Part shown: positions 51,040 through 59,899 of the stretch, piece after piece
Layout of the letters: each line of letters opens with the position of its first letter
Numbering within the stretch: the first letter of the stretch is position 1
Assembly: GCF_019468565.1 (NCBI RefSeq)
Contig: NZ_CP080521.1
Location: 4,774,001-4,838,000 of the forward strand
Origin: Pseudonocardia sp. DSM 110487
GTDB taxonomy: Bacteria; Actinomycetota; Actinomycetes; Mycobacteriales; Pseudonocardiaceae
Direction: 5' to 3'
DNA: 64,000 nt
Notes under the pieces: generated by a model
The model's input: only the letters and a program-made list of their open reading frames with translations
Database searches by the model: none
Told to the model about the DNA's origin: nothing
Position numbers and translations under genes: made by a program

Positions 51040-51972
51040 ATGGTCACCGTCGACACCGCTGTCGCTCCGACCAGCCGCACACCCGGCCAGGAGGCGGGCG
51101 GCCTGACACCCGGCCGCGTGCTGGCGTGGGCGTGCCTGATCGCGATCATCGCGATCACGCTGTTCCCGTTCTACTGGATGCTGCGCACCGCGCTCTCCAA
51201 CGGCACGACGCTCGCCACCGCGGGCACCTCGTGGCTGCCGGTGGACTTCACGTGGGGCGCATTCCGGCGAGTGCTCGGCCTGGCCACCTTGGAGGAGGCG
51301 CAGGCAGAGGGCGGCACCGGCTCGGCGGTCGACTTCTGGGTCTACCTGCGCAACTCGGTGCTGGTGGCGGCGCTGATCACGGCCGGGCAGGTGTTCTTCG
51401 GCGCGCTCGCGGCCTACGCGTTCGCACGGATGAAGTGGCCCGGGCGCGACGCGGTGTTCTTCGTGCTGCTGACGGCGCTGATGGTGCCGCCGATCTTCAC
51501 GCAGCTGCCGAACTTCCTGCTGATGCGCGACCTGGGCCTGGTCAACACCTACGCCGCGCTCGTGCTGCCGTTCTTCTTCATGACCCCGTTCGCCGTGTTC
51601 TTCCTCCGGCAGTTCTTCCTCGGTATCTCCCGCGAGATCGAGGAGGCGGCCCGGCTGGACGGCGCGGGCCACGTTCGCACGTTCTTCCAGCTCATCATCC
51701 CGATGAGCTGGGGGCCGATCACCACGCTCGCGCTGCTGCAGTACGTGCAGGCGTGGAACGAGTACTTCTGGCCGCTGCTGGTCGGCAGCGAGCGCAGCGT
51801 CCGCACCCTGACGGTGGCGCTCGGCGTGTTCCGCTCCCAGACCCCGCAGGGCAGCCTCGACTGGCCCGGCCTGATGGCGGCGACGCTGATCGCCGCGCTC
51901 CCGGTGCTCCTGCTGTTCATCGCCTTCGGGCGCAAGATCGTCGACTCCATCGGCTTCTCGGGGATCAAATGA
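51040..51972 (+). CDS. carbohydrate ABC transporter permease (MalG-type)
   Basis: 310-residue permease with six segments and the EAA loop EEAARLDGAGHVRTFFQLIIPM. The preceding GAGGAGCG lies 8-13 bases before the ATG. A shared MsiK-type ATPase encoded elsewhere probably energises the system, as no ATP-binding protein gene is present in this operon. Confidence 0.93.
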   Translation: MVTVDTAVAPTSRTPGQEAGGLTPGRVLAWACLIAIIAITLFPFYWMLRTALSNGTTLATAGTSWLPVDFTWGAFRRVLGLATLEEAQAEGGTGSAVDFWVYLRNSVLVAALITAGQVFFGALAAYAFARMKWPGRDAVFFVLLTALMVPPIFTQLPNFLLMRDLGLVNTYAALVLPFFFMTPFAVFFLRQFFLGISREIEEAARLDGAGHVRTFFQLIIPMSWGPITTLALLQYVQAWNEYFWPLLVGSERSVRTLTVALGVFRSQTPQGSLDWPGLMAATLIAALPVLLLFIAFGRKIVDSIGFSGIK

Positions 51973-53333
51973 AGCGCACCCGCAGGCTCACCGTCATCGC
52001 GACCGCCGTCCTCCTCGCGCTCGTGCCGGCCTGCGCCGTGGAGCGCCCGCCCGCCGAGTCCGGCGGGTGGGACGACACCGGCGAGGTGACCTACTGGATG
52101 TGGGACGCCAACCAGCTGCCCGCCTACCAGCAGTGCGCCACCGACTTCGAGGCCAGCAACCCGGACATCGACATCGCGATCGAGCAGGTCGGCTGGGACT
52201 ACTACTGGGGGCGGATGCTCAGCTCGTTCGTCGCGAACTCCGCACCTGACGTGTTCGTCAACCACACCTCGAAGTACGGCGACTACACCTCCCGCGGGCT
52301 GATCGAGCCGCTCGACGAGCTGATCGCGCGCGACGGGCCCGACCTGTCGCAGTTCGTCGAGGGCACCGGCGACCTGTGGGTCGGCGACGACGGCAAGCGC
52401 TACGGCCTGCCGAAGGACTTCGATGCGGTGGGCATCTTCTACAACGCGACGATGATCCAGGACGCCGGCATCACGCCGGAGCAGATGCAGAACCTGACCT
52501 GGAACCCCCAGGACGGCGGCACCTACGAGGACGTGCTCGCGCGGCTGTCCGTCGACGTCAACGGGGTGCGTGGCGACGAGCCCGGCTTCGACCCGCGCAA
52601 CGTCGCCACCTACGGGCTGGGGATCTCCTACCCGCCCGGCGGTGCGTCGGGGCAGACGCAGTGGTCGTTCCTCACGGCGACGCTCGGCTGGAGCCACACC
52701 GACAAGCCGTTGTGGGGCACCCGCTACAACTACGACGACCCCCGCTTCCAGGACACGATCGCCTGGTGGCGCAGCCTCGTCGACAAGGGCTACATGCCAC
52801 CGGTCGAGCAGGCGGTCGGCAACGAGCCCTCGCAGCTCATGCAGGCCGGCCGCGTCGCGGTCGTCACCGAGGGGTCGTGGAACATCAGCACGTTCGCGAA
52901 GCTCGGCGGCATCGAGTTGGCCACGGCACCCACGCCGATCGGACCACGGGGATCCCGGGCCGCGATGACCAACTCGCTCGCCGACTCGATCGCGGCAGGC
53001 TCGCCGAACAAGGGCGCCGCGTGGAAGTGGGTGCGCTACCTCGCCTCGCCCGAGTGCCAGTCGGTGGTGGCGCGGGGCGGGGTGGTCGTGCCCGCCATCG
53101 CGTCCGTGGTGCCCGCGGCCGAGGCCGCGATCGGTGCGCACGGCCTCGACATCACCCCGTTCACCCGCCACCTGCGCGAGGGCACGGCGTTCCCCTACCC
53201 GGCCGCGCAGCACGCCGCCGACGTCGAAACGATCATGGAGTCCGCGACGGAGCGGGTGATGGGCGGCAGCGCCGACGCGTCGTCGCTCACCGCGGCCAAC
53301 GAGGAGGTCAACGCCCTGTTCACGCAGGGCTGA
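51969..53333 (+). CDS. extracellular sugar-binding lipoprotein
   Basis: 454-residue family-1 solute-binding protein. The N-terminal signal ends in LVPAC with the lipid-modified Cys22. The mature part reads EVTYWMWDANQLPAYQQC, SSFVANSAPDVFVNH, YGLPKDFDAVGIFYN and VVTEGSWNISTFAKL, as in sugar ABC systems. The ATG overlaps the preceding permease stop by four bases. The last 14 bases overlap the convergent ROK gene. Expected cargo is an alpha-galactoside, by association with GH36. Confidence 0.92.
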   Translation: MKRTRRLTVIATAVLLALVPACAVERPPAESGGWDDTGEVTYWMWDANQLPAYQQCATDFEASNPDIDIAIEQVGWDYYWGRMLSSFVANSAPDVFVNHTSKYGDYTSRGLIEPLDELIARDGPDLSQFVEGTGDLWVGDDGKRYGLPKDFDAVGIFYNATMIQDAGITPEQMQNLTWNPQDGGTYEDVLARLSVDVNGVRGDEPGFDPRNVATYGLGISYPPGGASGQTQWSFLTATLGWSHTDKPLWGTRYNYDDPRFQDTIAWWRSLVDKGYMPPVEQAVGNEPSQLMQAGRVAVVTEGSWNISTFAKLGGIELATAPTPIGPRGSRAAMTNSLADSIAAGSPNKGAAWKWVRYLASPECQSVVARGGVVVPAIASVVPAAEAAIGAHGLDITPFTRHLREGTAFPYPAAQHAADVETIMESATERVMGGSADASSLTAANEEVNALFTQG

Positions 53334-54513
53334 CGGCCCTGGCGCGGCCCAGGACGTGCTCCTGGACCGCGACCGCAGCAGCGCCGCGGGCCCACTCGGT
53401 GAACGGGAACGGCCGCACGTCGAGTGGCACCGGGGCGAGCGGGGCCTTCCGGTTCTCCGAGAGTGCGGCGTCCAGTGCGGGGCGGGCGACGTCGACGAGA
53501 CCGATCCCGTCGCCCGTGAGGATGACGAGCTCGGGGTCGATCAGGTTGGCGATGTCGGCCACGAGCACGCCCAATGCCCCCGCCGCCTCGTCGACGACCC
53601 GACGGGCGGCCGCGTGGCCGTCGGCCGCGAGCCGCAGTGCCTCGGCGTAGGTCACCGGCCTGCCGAGCGCCTGCGCGACGGTCCCCGAGACCGCGCGGGA
53701 CGAGACGAGGCCCTGCGCGCAGCCGCGGTGCCCGTCCTCGCACACCACCGAGCTCACGACCGGGCGGTGCCCGATCGACCCGCCACCGCCGTGCGCTCCC
53801 TCCACCACGAGGTCGTGCACGACGATCCCGCACCCGACACCGGCGCCGATCGTCAGCACGAGCAGCGACTGCAGCCCACGGCCGGCCCCGAACCAGTGCT
53901 CGGCAGCGGTGAGCGCGCGCACGTCGTTGTCGACGACGGCGGGCAGCCCGGTGGCATCCTGCAACAGGTCGGCGAGCGGAACGCGCTCGTGCCAGCCGAG
54001 GAAGTGGGCGCGGGCGACGTCGCGGCGGTCGACCACCAACCCGCCGATCCCCACGCCGAGACCCACGACGCCCGGGTGGCCGGACCTCAGCAGCCGGGTG
54101 ACGTCGGCCACCGCGCCGACCACGGCTGCCGGTTCCGTGCCGGGCAACGGGCGCGTGTGCTCGGCGAGCACGGTGGCCCGCAGGTCGGTGACCACGGCGA
54201 AGAGTGCGTCGCCGGTGATCTTCACGCCGAGGAAGCGGTGCTCGGACGGCCCGACGTCCAGGGGTAGCGACGGCCTTCCGGTGCGCACCGGCTGTTCGGC
54301 GTTGTTCTCCGGGGTGCCCTCCACGAGGAGTCCTGCGTCGACGAGCGGGCGGGTGAGCCGCGTGAGCGAGCCGGGGGAGAGGCCCAGCCTGCGGGCGAGT
54401 TGCGCACGGGGCAGCGGGCCGAACCGCAGGACCTCGACGGCGACGCGCTGGTGGCTGCCGTCGAGCGCGCTCCAGTCGTCGGAGGGCGGAGTTTGTTCCG
54501 CGACGGAAGTCAC
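53320..54513 (-). CDS. ROK family transcriptional regulator
   Basis: 397-residue regulator with an N-terminal winged helix (PLPRAQLARRLGLSPGSLTRLTRPLVDAGLL) and a ROK sugar-kinase-like domain (VVDNDVRALTAAEHWFGAG, LTIGAGVGCGIV, GSIGH, CEDGHRGCAQG with a zinc-type Cys cluster). Its likely role is repression of the convergent alpha-galactoside operon. GTG 54513 is chosen because TATCGT lies six bases upstream on the minus strand; ATG 54543 is possible. A 10-bp palindrome TCACCGGTGA (54510-54519) overlaps the start and may be an auto-operator. Confidence 0.9.
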   Translation of the reverse strand: MTSVAEQTPPSDDWSALDGSHQRVAVEVLRFGPLPRAQLARRLGLSPGSLTRLTRPLVDAGLLVEGTPENNAEQPVRTGRPSLPLDVGPSEHRFLGVKITGDALFAVVTDLRATVLAEHTRPLPGTEPAAVVGAVADVTRLLRSGHPGVVGLGVGIGGLVVDRRDVARAHFLGWHERVPLADLLQDATGLPAVVDNDVRALTAAEHWFGAGRGLQSLLVLTIGAGVGCGIVVHDLVVEGAHGGGGSIGHRPVVSSVVCEDGHRGCAQGLVSSRAVSGTVAQALGRPVTYAEALRLAADGHAAARRVVDEAAGALGVLVADIANLIDPELVILTGDGIGLVDVARPALDAALSENRKAPLAPVPLDVRPFPFTEWARGAAAVAVQEHVLGRARAVSPA

Positions 54514-54554
54514 CGGTGAACGATAGCTCGCACCGCGCGACATCGCCGCGATTT

Positions 54555-55898
54555 TCACCCGCGGAAGACTCCGTGGCCAGGGGTCAGGATGCCCGCCGGG
54601 TCGTAGCGGCGTTTGAGCGCGACGAGGTGCGGCCACCGGTCGCCGTAGTGGGCGCGCCAATCGGCGGGACCGCTCGCCACGGTGCCGATCGGGTAGCGCG
54701 CGCCGCCCGCGGCGAGTGCGCGGTCGAGCAGCCGTCTGTTGCGCTCCAGCATCGCCGCGGCGAACCCGGCGTCCGCGCCGGGCGGTCCGGCCGTCATCAC
54801 GGTGAACAGGTGGACGAGGTCGCTACCGTCCGGTGCCGGCAACCGCAGCGACGGGCGGGTGAGCGCCGCCCGCCGGTGGGTGTAGAGCAGCACGAACCCG
54901 CCTGCACCCACGTCGGCAGGCGTCAGCTCGGCGAGCGTCGCGCCGACGACCTCCTCGACCCGCGAGTCGGGCAGCCACACCGTGAGCCACGGCTTGGGCA
55001 GCGCGTCCCAGCCGATCGCCCTCCGCAGGTCGGCGACGGCCTCGTCGATGCGCGTGACGTGCTCCAGGTAGCCGTCTTCCCGCAACTCGGCGCCGGCCGG
55101 AGGCGCGAGGGCGCCGTCGAACGCGAAGGCGTTCAGGTGGTGCACATCGCCCGACTCGCCAGGACGCCACCAATCGGCGAAGACCTCGGTGGCCTCGCCG
55201 CCGCGCGCCAGCGCGCGCAGGTGGGCGAAGAGCGCGACCGGGTCGCTGTAGGGGACCGACCAGCCACGGACGGTCGTCGGCGCGGGCACGAGGCCGACCG
55301 TGGCCTCGGTGATGATCCCGAACTGGCCGAGCCCGGCGAGCACCGCCTCGAACAGCTCGGGATCCGCCGTCGGTGAGCAGCGGCGCAGCTCGCCGTCGCC
55401 CGTGACGACCTCGAGCTCGCGGACGTGGTCGACCTGGGCGCCGGTCGCGACGGCCGGTGGGATGCCGCCCACCGAGAGCGTGCCGCCGACCGTGAGGGCG
55501 AGGTAGCCGGTGGCGGCCGGGATCGCGAGGCCGTGGGCGCCGGCGGCACGGGCCAGGTCGAGCCACGTGGTGCCGGCCCCGACCGTGGCCCGGTCGGGGT
55601 CACCGTCGGGGCCGATCGCGCGGACGCCTGCCAACGCCGTGGTGTCGACCACGACCCCGCCGGGCACCAGCGACTGCCCGCCGGTGGTGTTGGCGACGCC
55701 GCGTGCCGCGACCGGGAGGCGGTGGCGCCGGCAGAACCCGACCAGGCGGGCCACGTCAGCCGCCGATCCGGGGCGAAGAACGGCGGCCGGCACCCCGGTG
55801 CTGATCCGGCCGGCGTCACCCGCGTAGCGCATGCGAGTGGGGAGGTCGGTGTGGAGCGAGCCGTCGAGCGGCGGGACGCCGCCGGGCAGGGCCGTCAC
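54555..55898 (-). CDS. FAD-binding oxidoreductase (cytokinin dehydrogenase-like, VAO fold)
   Basis: 447-residue flavoprotein of the VAO/PCMH fold. RPGSAADVARLVGFCRRH starts the FAD domain, GYLALTVGGTLSVGGI is the FAD-binding loop, GQFGIITEATVGLVPAP closes it, and RRYDPAGILTPGHGVF is the C-terminal end. It resembles cytokinin dehydrogenases, but where these have a GHS motif whose His holds FAD covalently, this protein reads ARGVANTTGGQSL, without the His. FAD is therefore probably non-covalent. Substrate unknown. Confidence 0.85.
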   Translation of the reverse strand: MTALPGGVPPLDGSLHTDLPTRMRYAGDAGRISTGVPAAVLRPGSAADVARLVGFCRRHRLPVAARGVANTTGGQSLVPGGVVVDTTALAGVRAIGPDGDPDRATVGAGTTWLDLARAAGAHGLAIPAATGYLALTVGGTLSVGGIPPAVATGAQVDHVRELEVVTGDGELRRCSPTADPELFEAVLAGLGQFGIITEATVGLVPAPTTVRGWSVPYSDPVALFAHLRALARGGEATEVFADWWRPGESGDVHHLNAFAFDGALAPPAGAELREDGYLEHVTRIDEAVADLRRAIGWDALPKPWLTVWLPDSRVEEVVGATLAELTPADVGAGGFVLLYTHRRAALTRPSLRLPAPDGSDLVHLFTVMTAGPPGADAGFAAAMLERNRRLLDRALAAGGARYPIGTVASGPADWRAHYGDRWPHLVALKRRYDPAGILTPGHGVFRG

Positions 55899-55920
55899 CC
55901 GTCCATACTGGCCGATGCTC

Positions 55921-56721
55921 TCAGATGGGCCGCGCGGTGGTGAGGAACTTCCGCAGCTCTGATCGTGAGGCCCGCTTCTCCCCGGTGATCACGAAGTAGA
56001 CCATCCCGGCGTCGGACACGTCGCCCTTCTCGGCCACCTCGAGGCGTGAGCGCAGCCAGTCCATCTCGGGACCGAGGTCCCGCAGGTAGTTCCAGTCGGA
56101 CAGCTTGGTGGGCCCGAGGTTGCCGTTCTGGTCGGGGATCTGGACGCGCTGGCAGCCCAGCTCGATCACGTCGTCGTAGGAATGGCCGCCGTGGTCCTTC
56201 TTCCCGTGGGTCTGGTTGAAGCTTCCGTCACCGTGTGACACGCACTTGACGTGTTTCCGTGCCGCCGGATCAGCGGCGTCGAGGGCCATCCACGTGGTCT
56301 CCATCGGCCCCGCGAGGACGATGGTGAGTTCGTCGCCCGGCCTCGACGCGTTGATCGCGGCGGTCAGTGCCGCGACGCCCGCGGCGAGCCCGTTGGCGTC
56401 GGCGCCGTCGTAGAAGCGTGACGTGTCGAAGCCGAACCGCTTGCCGGCCCCCAGCACGCTCTCGGTCATGTTCCGGCGGTGCTCGGCGTCGGAGTCCCAG
56501 ATGTGATTGTTGTAGATGTAGTTCACGACGTTCTGCTGCAGCCCGGCACGGGCGAGGATCGCGAGTGTCATGGCCGAGGACGCCCAGTCGTCCTCGTCGT
56601 GCTGGTTCCCGTCGGCGGACAGGGCGATGCGCCCGACCCCGCCGTCTGGGGCGGCCGGTGCCGGCGCAGCCGGTGCGCCGACGAGGATCGCGACGGTGGC
56701 GGCTGCGGCCCAGAACATCAC
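55921..56721 (-). CDS. secreted protein with nucleoside-hydrolase-like acidic motif
   Basis: 266-residue exported protein with a signal peptide (residues 1-24, ending ...APAPAAPDGG). The mature part starts RIALSADGNQHDEDDWASSAM, whose clustered aspartates recall the calcium-binding DxDxxxDD motif of nucleoside hydrolases; downstream are LTIVLAGPMETTW and HVKCVSHGDGSFNQTH. This resemblance is weak and I do not assign a reaction. It lies 22 bases from the oxidoreductase gene in the same direction. Confidence 0.7.
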   Translation of the reverse strand: MMFWAAAATVAILVGAPAAPAPAAPDGGVGRIALSADGNQHDEDDWASSAMTLAILARAGLQQNVVNYIYNNHIWDSDAEHRRNMTESVLGAGKRFGFDTSRFYDGADANGLAAGVAALTAAINASRPGDELTIVLAGPMETTWMALDAADPAARKHVKCVSHGDGSFNQTHGKKDHGGHSYDDVIELGCQRVQIPDQNGNLGPTKLSDWNYLRDLGPEMDWLRSRLEVAEKGDVSDAGMVYFVITGEKRASRSELRKFLTTARPI

Positions 56722-56803
56722 GCCCCGGATCCTGCTCGACGCGACGCGGGTTCGTGGCGTTCCGACAGATCCGTCGAGCGGTCGGGTGGCCGATGATCAC
56801 CCG

Positions 56804-58021
56804 TTAGGGGTCACGCCGGACCGGGCAGCTCATGCACCGCGGTCCGCCGCGGCCGCGTCCGAGCTCGCCGCCGGGGATGTCGAGCACCTCGATGCCGGCC
56901 GCGCGCAGGAAGCGGTTGGTGGTGACGGTGCGCTCGTAGGTCACGACCACCCCGGGCGCGACGGCGAGGGTGTTGCACCCGTCGTCCCACTGCTCGCGTT
57001 CCGCCGAATGGACGTCCTGCACCGGGGTGAGCACGCGGATCGCCGCGAGCCCGAGCGCCGCGGCGATCGCGCGGTGCATGTCCTCGGGCGGGTGGTCGAC
57101 GAGGTCGAGCTCCTTCTCGGTGTCGCCGGGCCGGATCGTGTAGGCGGGCAGCATCCCGAGCCCCGCGTACTGGGTGAACGTCTCCGGGTCCACCATCGTG
57201 AGCACCGTGTCCAGGTGCATGAACGCGCGGGCCTGCGGCATGCGCAGCGCGACGATGCGGTCGACCTCGCCGCCGGCGAAGAGCTGCCGCGCCAGCCGCT
57301 CGACGCCCTGCGGGGTGGTGCGCTCGGACAGCCCGATCAGCACCGCGCCGTCGCCGAGCACGAGCATGTCGCCGCCCTCGGTGGTGGCAGGGCCGTTCAC
57401 CGCGCCCGCGGACCAGACCGCGTAGCCCCCGCCGGCGAAGAGCGGGTGCCAGCGGTAGACGGCCTCGTAGTGCACGGTCTCCCGCATGCGGGCCTTCTTG
57501 CGCATGCTGTTGATGGCGACGCCGCCGTAGAGCCACGCCGACGTGTCGCGGGTGTAGAGGTGGTTGGGGAGCGGTTCGAGCACGAAGTCGTCGGGTTCGA
57601 GCACGTGGAAGGCGATCGAGCGCGGCTCCGGGATCCGGTCGAGGACCTCGCGCTTGGTGATCCCCCCGATCAGGTGGTCGGTGAGCGTGTCGGGATCCAT
57701 CGCGTCGAAGCAGTTGCGCAGCGCGTCGATGGCCAGCGGCCCGTACACGCGGTCGTCGAAGATCCGGTCCAGCACGTACTTGCGCGCGTCCGGGATGTCC
57801 AGGGTGGTGCGCAGGAGCTCCCCGAACAGGTACACGGTGATGCCGCGCTCGCGCAGCAACGCGGCGAACCGGTCGTGTTCCTCCTGGGCACGGGCGACCC
57901 ACAGGACGTCGTCGAACAGCAGGCGGTCCTTGTTGCCCGGCGTGAGCCGCTTCAGCTCCAGCCCAGGCCGGTGCAGGATCACCTCGCGCAGGACGCCCAC
58001 CTCGGAATCCACCCGGTACAT
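56804..58021 (-). CDS. arcA: arginine deiminase
   Basis: 405-residue guanidino-modifying enzyme that converts arginine to citrulline and ammonia. Signature stretches are SEVGVLREVILHRPG, EPLPNHLYTRDTSAWLYGG, EGGDMLVL, MHLDTVLTMVD (catalytic His), EREQWDDGCNTLAV and GGPRCMSCPV, with nucleophile Cys396. Matches mycobacterial ArcA closely. ATG 58021 or in-frame ATG 58030 are both possible. No arcB or arcC is in the window; citrulline would have to be used elsewhere. Divergent from an AsnC regulator gene. Confidence 0.95.
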   Translation of the reverse strand: MYRVDSEVGVLREVILHRPGLELKRLTPGNKDRLLFDDVLWVARAQEEHDRFAALLRERGITVYLFGELLRTTLDIPDARKYVLDRIFDDRVYGPLAIDALRNCFDAMDPDTLTDHLIGGITKREVLDRIPEPRSIAFHVLEPDDFVLEPLPNHLYTRDTSAWLYGGVAINSMRKKARMRETVHYEAVYRWHPLFAGGGYAVWSAGAVNGPATTEGGDMLVLGDGAVLIGLSERTTPQGVERLARQLFAGGEVDRIVALRMPQARAFMHLDTVLTMVDPETFTQYAGLGMLPAYTIRPGDTEKELDLVDHPPEDMHRAIAAALGLAAIRVLTPVQDVHSAEREQWDDGCNTLAVAPGVVVTYERTVTTNRFLRAAGIEVLDIPGGELGRGRGGPRCMSCPVRRDP

Positions 58022-58072
58022 GGGCCACATCCTGCCGCGTCGACGCCGCGGGCGCGGGAGCACGATGGGTGG

Positions 58073-58528
58073 GTGCAGCTGGACCGTCTGGACGAGGACA
58101 TCATCGCGCTGCTGGTCGAGGACGCCCGCCGCAGCTACGCGGAGCTGGGGAACCGGATCGGCCTGTCGGCGTCGGCGGTGAAGCGGCGGGTCGACCGGCT
58201 GCGTGCGGGCGGCGCGATCACCGGGTTCACGGTGCGGCTCGACCCCGGTGCGCTGGGCTGGACGGTGGAGGGCTACGTCGAGCTGTACTGCCGCAACAGC
58301 ACGGCGCCGGGCGTGATCCGGTCGGCCGTCGACCGGTTCCCCGAGGTCGTCGACGCCAGCACCGTCTCGGGCGACGCCGACGCCGTGCTGCGGATCCTCG
58401 CCACCGACATGCGCCACTTCGAGCAGGTGCTCGAGCAGATCGGCGCCCAGCCGTTCGTGGCGAGGACGAAGTCGGTGCTGGTGCTCTCGCCGCTGCTGCG
58501 CCGCGCCTCCACCCCACCGCCGCACTGA
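58073..58528 (+). CDS. Lrp/AsnC family regulator, likely of arginine catabolism
   Basis: 151-residue regulator beginning VQLDRLDEDIIALLVEDARR, with helix-turn-helix SYAELGNRIGLSASAVKRRVDRL and a C-terminal ligand domain (VEGYVELYCRNSTAPG, VVDASTVSGDADAVLRIL). The first and last genes of the arginine set flank it: arcA starts 51 bases away on the other strand. An AsnC gene next to ddaH/rocD is also seen in mycobacteria, which supports the assignment. Confidence 0.9.
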   Translation: MQLDRLDEDIIALLVEDARRSYAELGNRIGLSASAVKRRVDRLRAGGAITGFTVRLDPGALGWTVEGYVELYCRNSTAPGVIRSAVDRFPEVVDASTVSGDADAVLRILATDMRHFEQVLEQIGAQPFVARTKSVLVLSPLLRRASTPPPH

Positions 58529-58559
58529 CCTTCCCGGGCCGGCGTGGGATGCTCGAGAC

Positions 58560-58763
58560 GTGAGCGTCCTGGTCGTCCTGGTCGGCGGGGCCGAGGACGG
58601 CCGCGAGTTCCGCGTGCCGGACGACGATCCGATCGCGACCTCCGGCGTGATGGCTCTGCCGGAGCCCGACGAGCCGGCGGGGGAGACGTTCACGCTGCTG
58701 CGCTACCGCTGGGACGGCTCGGAGCGCGCGGACGGCGCCCGCCGCTTCCGGCTGCTCGGCTAG
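58560..58763 (+). CDS. small hypothetical protein
   Basis: 67-residue protein, VSVLVVLVGGAEDGREFRVP with an acidic, Asp/Glu-rich middle and FTLLRYRWDGSERADGARRFRLLG at the end. No family is recognised. GATGCT ends six bases before the GTG, consistent with a leaderless transcript. It ends directly before the sigma factor gene and is probably co-transcribed with it. Confidence 0.6.
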   Translation: MSVLVVLVGGAEDGREFRVPDDDPIATSGVMALPEPDEPAGETFTLLRYRWDGSERADGARRFRLLG

Positions 58764-58778
58764 GTGAGAATCGGTGTC

Positions 58779-59777
58779 GTGACCGTCATCGAGGACCCGG
58801 ACCTGGTTCGCGCCCGCGCCGGCGACGATGCCGCCTTCACCCGGCTCGTGGCGCCGCTGCGCCGGGAGCTGCACGCCCACTGCTACGGGATGCTCGGCTC
58901 CGTGCACGACGCGGAGGACGCCCTCCAGGACGGCCTGCTGCGGGCGTGGAAGGCCCTCGCGACCTTCGAGGGGCGCAGCTCGCTGCGCTCGTGGCTCTAC
59001 TCCGTGGTCACCCACGCGTGCCTCGACGCGGCGCGCCGCCGCGGCCGCAGGGCGACGCCGGTCGATCTCGGCCCGGCGAGCGACCACGCCGTGGTCGACT
59101 CCGCGCCGCGCACCGACGTCGCGTGGCTCGGGCCGTACCCGGAGGCGCTGCTCGCCGACGCCCGCCACGAGCAGCGCGAGGCCGTCGAGCTGGCCTTCGT
59201 CGCCGCGTACCAGCACCTGCCGGGCAACCAGCGTGCTGCGCTGCTGCTGTTCGAGGTCCTCGGCTTCTCCGCGGCGGAGATCGCCGAGATGATGCGCACC
59301 TCGCGGGCCTCGGTGAACAGCGCCCTGCAGCGTGCCCGCGCCGTCGTCGCCGAGAAGGTCCCGCCGCGCACCCAGCAGCAGACGCTGCGTGAGCTGGACG
59401 ACGCGCGGGTGCGCGAGATCGTCACCGGGTTCTCGGGCGCGCTCGAGCGCCGCGACACCGACGGCCTGGTGGCACTGCTCACCGAGGACGTCACCTGGAC
59501 GATGCCACCGCTCCCGCACTGGTACCAGGGCCTGCCCGCCGTCACTGACTGGGCCGTACGCGTCCCGCTGGGCTCATGCGGGGCGTGGCGGCACCTGACA
59601 ACGGGCGCCAACGGCCAGCCGGCCGTGGCCTGCTACCTGTGGGACGACGCGGCAGGGGCGCACCTGGCCTGGGCGGTGAACGTCCTCACCCTGCGCGGCG
59701 ACCGGATCGCCGCGGTCACCTCGTTCCTCGGCCGCGACCAGGTCACGGCGTTCGGGCTTCCGGCGGCGCTGCCCTGA
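58779..59777 (+). CDS. ECF sigma factor with SnoaL-like C-terminal domain (SigG/TIGR02960-like)
   Basis: 332-residue sigma factor: region 2 is ELHAHCYGMLGSVHDAEDALQDGLLRAWKAL, region 4 is LPGNQRAALLLFEVLGFSAAEIAEMMRTSRASVNSALQRAR (read in parts), and a SnoaL-like domain fills the C-terminus (VREIVTGFSGALERRDTDGL, VTWTMPPLPHWYQG). The C-terminal domain replaces an anti-sigma factor in such groups. The start is GTG 58779, by homologue length; GTG 58764 is alternative. It interrupts the arginine gene set. Confidence 0.88.
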   Translation: MTVIEDPDLVRARAGDDAAFTRLVAPLRRELHAHCYGMLGSVHDAEDALQDGLLRAWKALATFEGRSSLRSWLYSVVTHACLDAARRRGRRATPVDLGPASDHAVVDSAPRTDVAWLGPYPEALLADARHEQREAVELAFVAAYQHLPGNQRAALLLFEVLGFSAAEIAEMMRTSRASVNSALQRARAVVAEKVPPRTQQQTLRELDDARVREIVTGFSGALERRDTDGLVALLTEDVTWTMPPLPHWYQGLPAVTDWAVRVPLGSCGAWRHLTTGANGQPAVACYLWDDAAGAHLAWAVNVLTLRGDRIAAVTSFLGRDQVTAFGLPAALP

Positions 59778-59795
59778 TCCCCCTGTCGGGGTATT

Positions 59796-59812
59796 GCGCT
59801 CGAAACGAGCGC
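59796..59812 (+). terminator. hairpin after the ECF sigma gene
   Basis: GCGCTCG-AAA-CGAGCGC is a perfect 7-bp stem with a 3-base loop, 18 bases after the sigma factor stop. No U-run follows. It may equally be an operator for the next gene. Confidence 0.4.
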
Positions 59813-59825
59813 CCATGTGGCAGAA

Positions 59826-59892
59826 CACGCAACGAACGTGCGTGAAATGGCAGGACTTCGCGATTGTCGGGCGGCGGGCCCCTTCCTACCGT
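59826..59892 (+). promoter_or_regulatory. promoter of ddaH-rocD with upstream palindrome
   Basis: TTGTCG (59864-59869), a 17-base spacer and TACCGT (59887-59892) form a sigA-type promoter with a predicted start at about 59900. An inverted repeat CACGCA-N7-TGCGTG (59826-59844) is centred about 65 bases upstream of that start, a typical site for an Lrp/AsnC activator. Confidence 0.5.
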
Positions 59893-59899
59893 GATCAAC

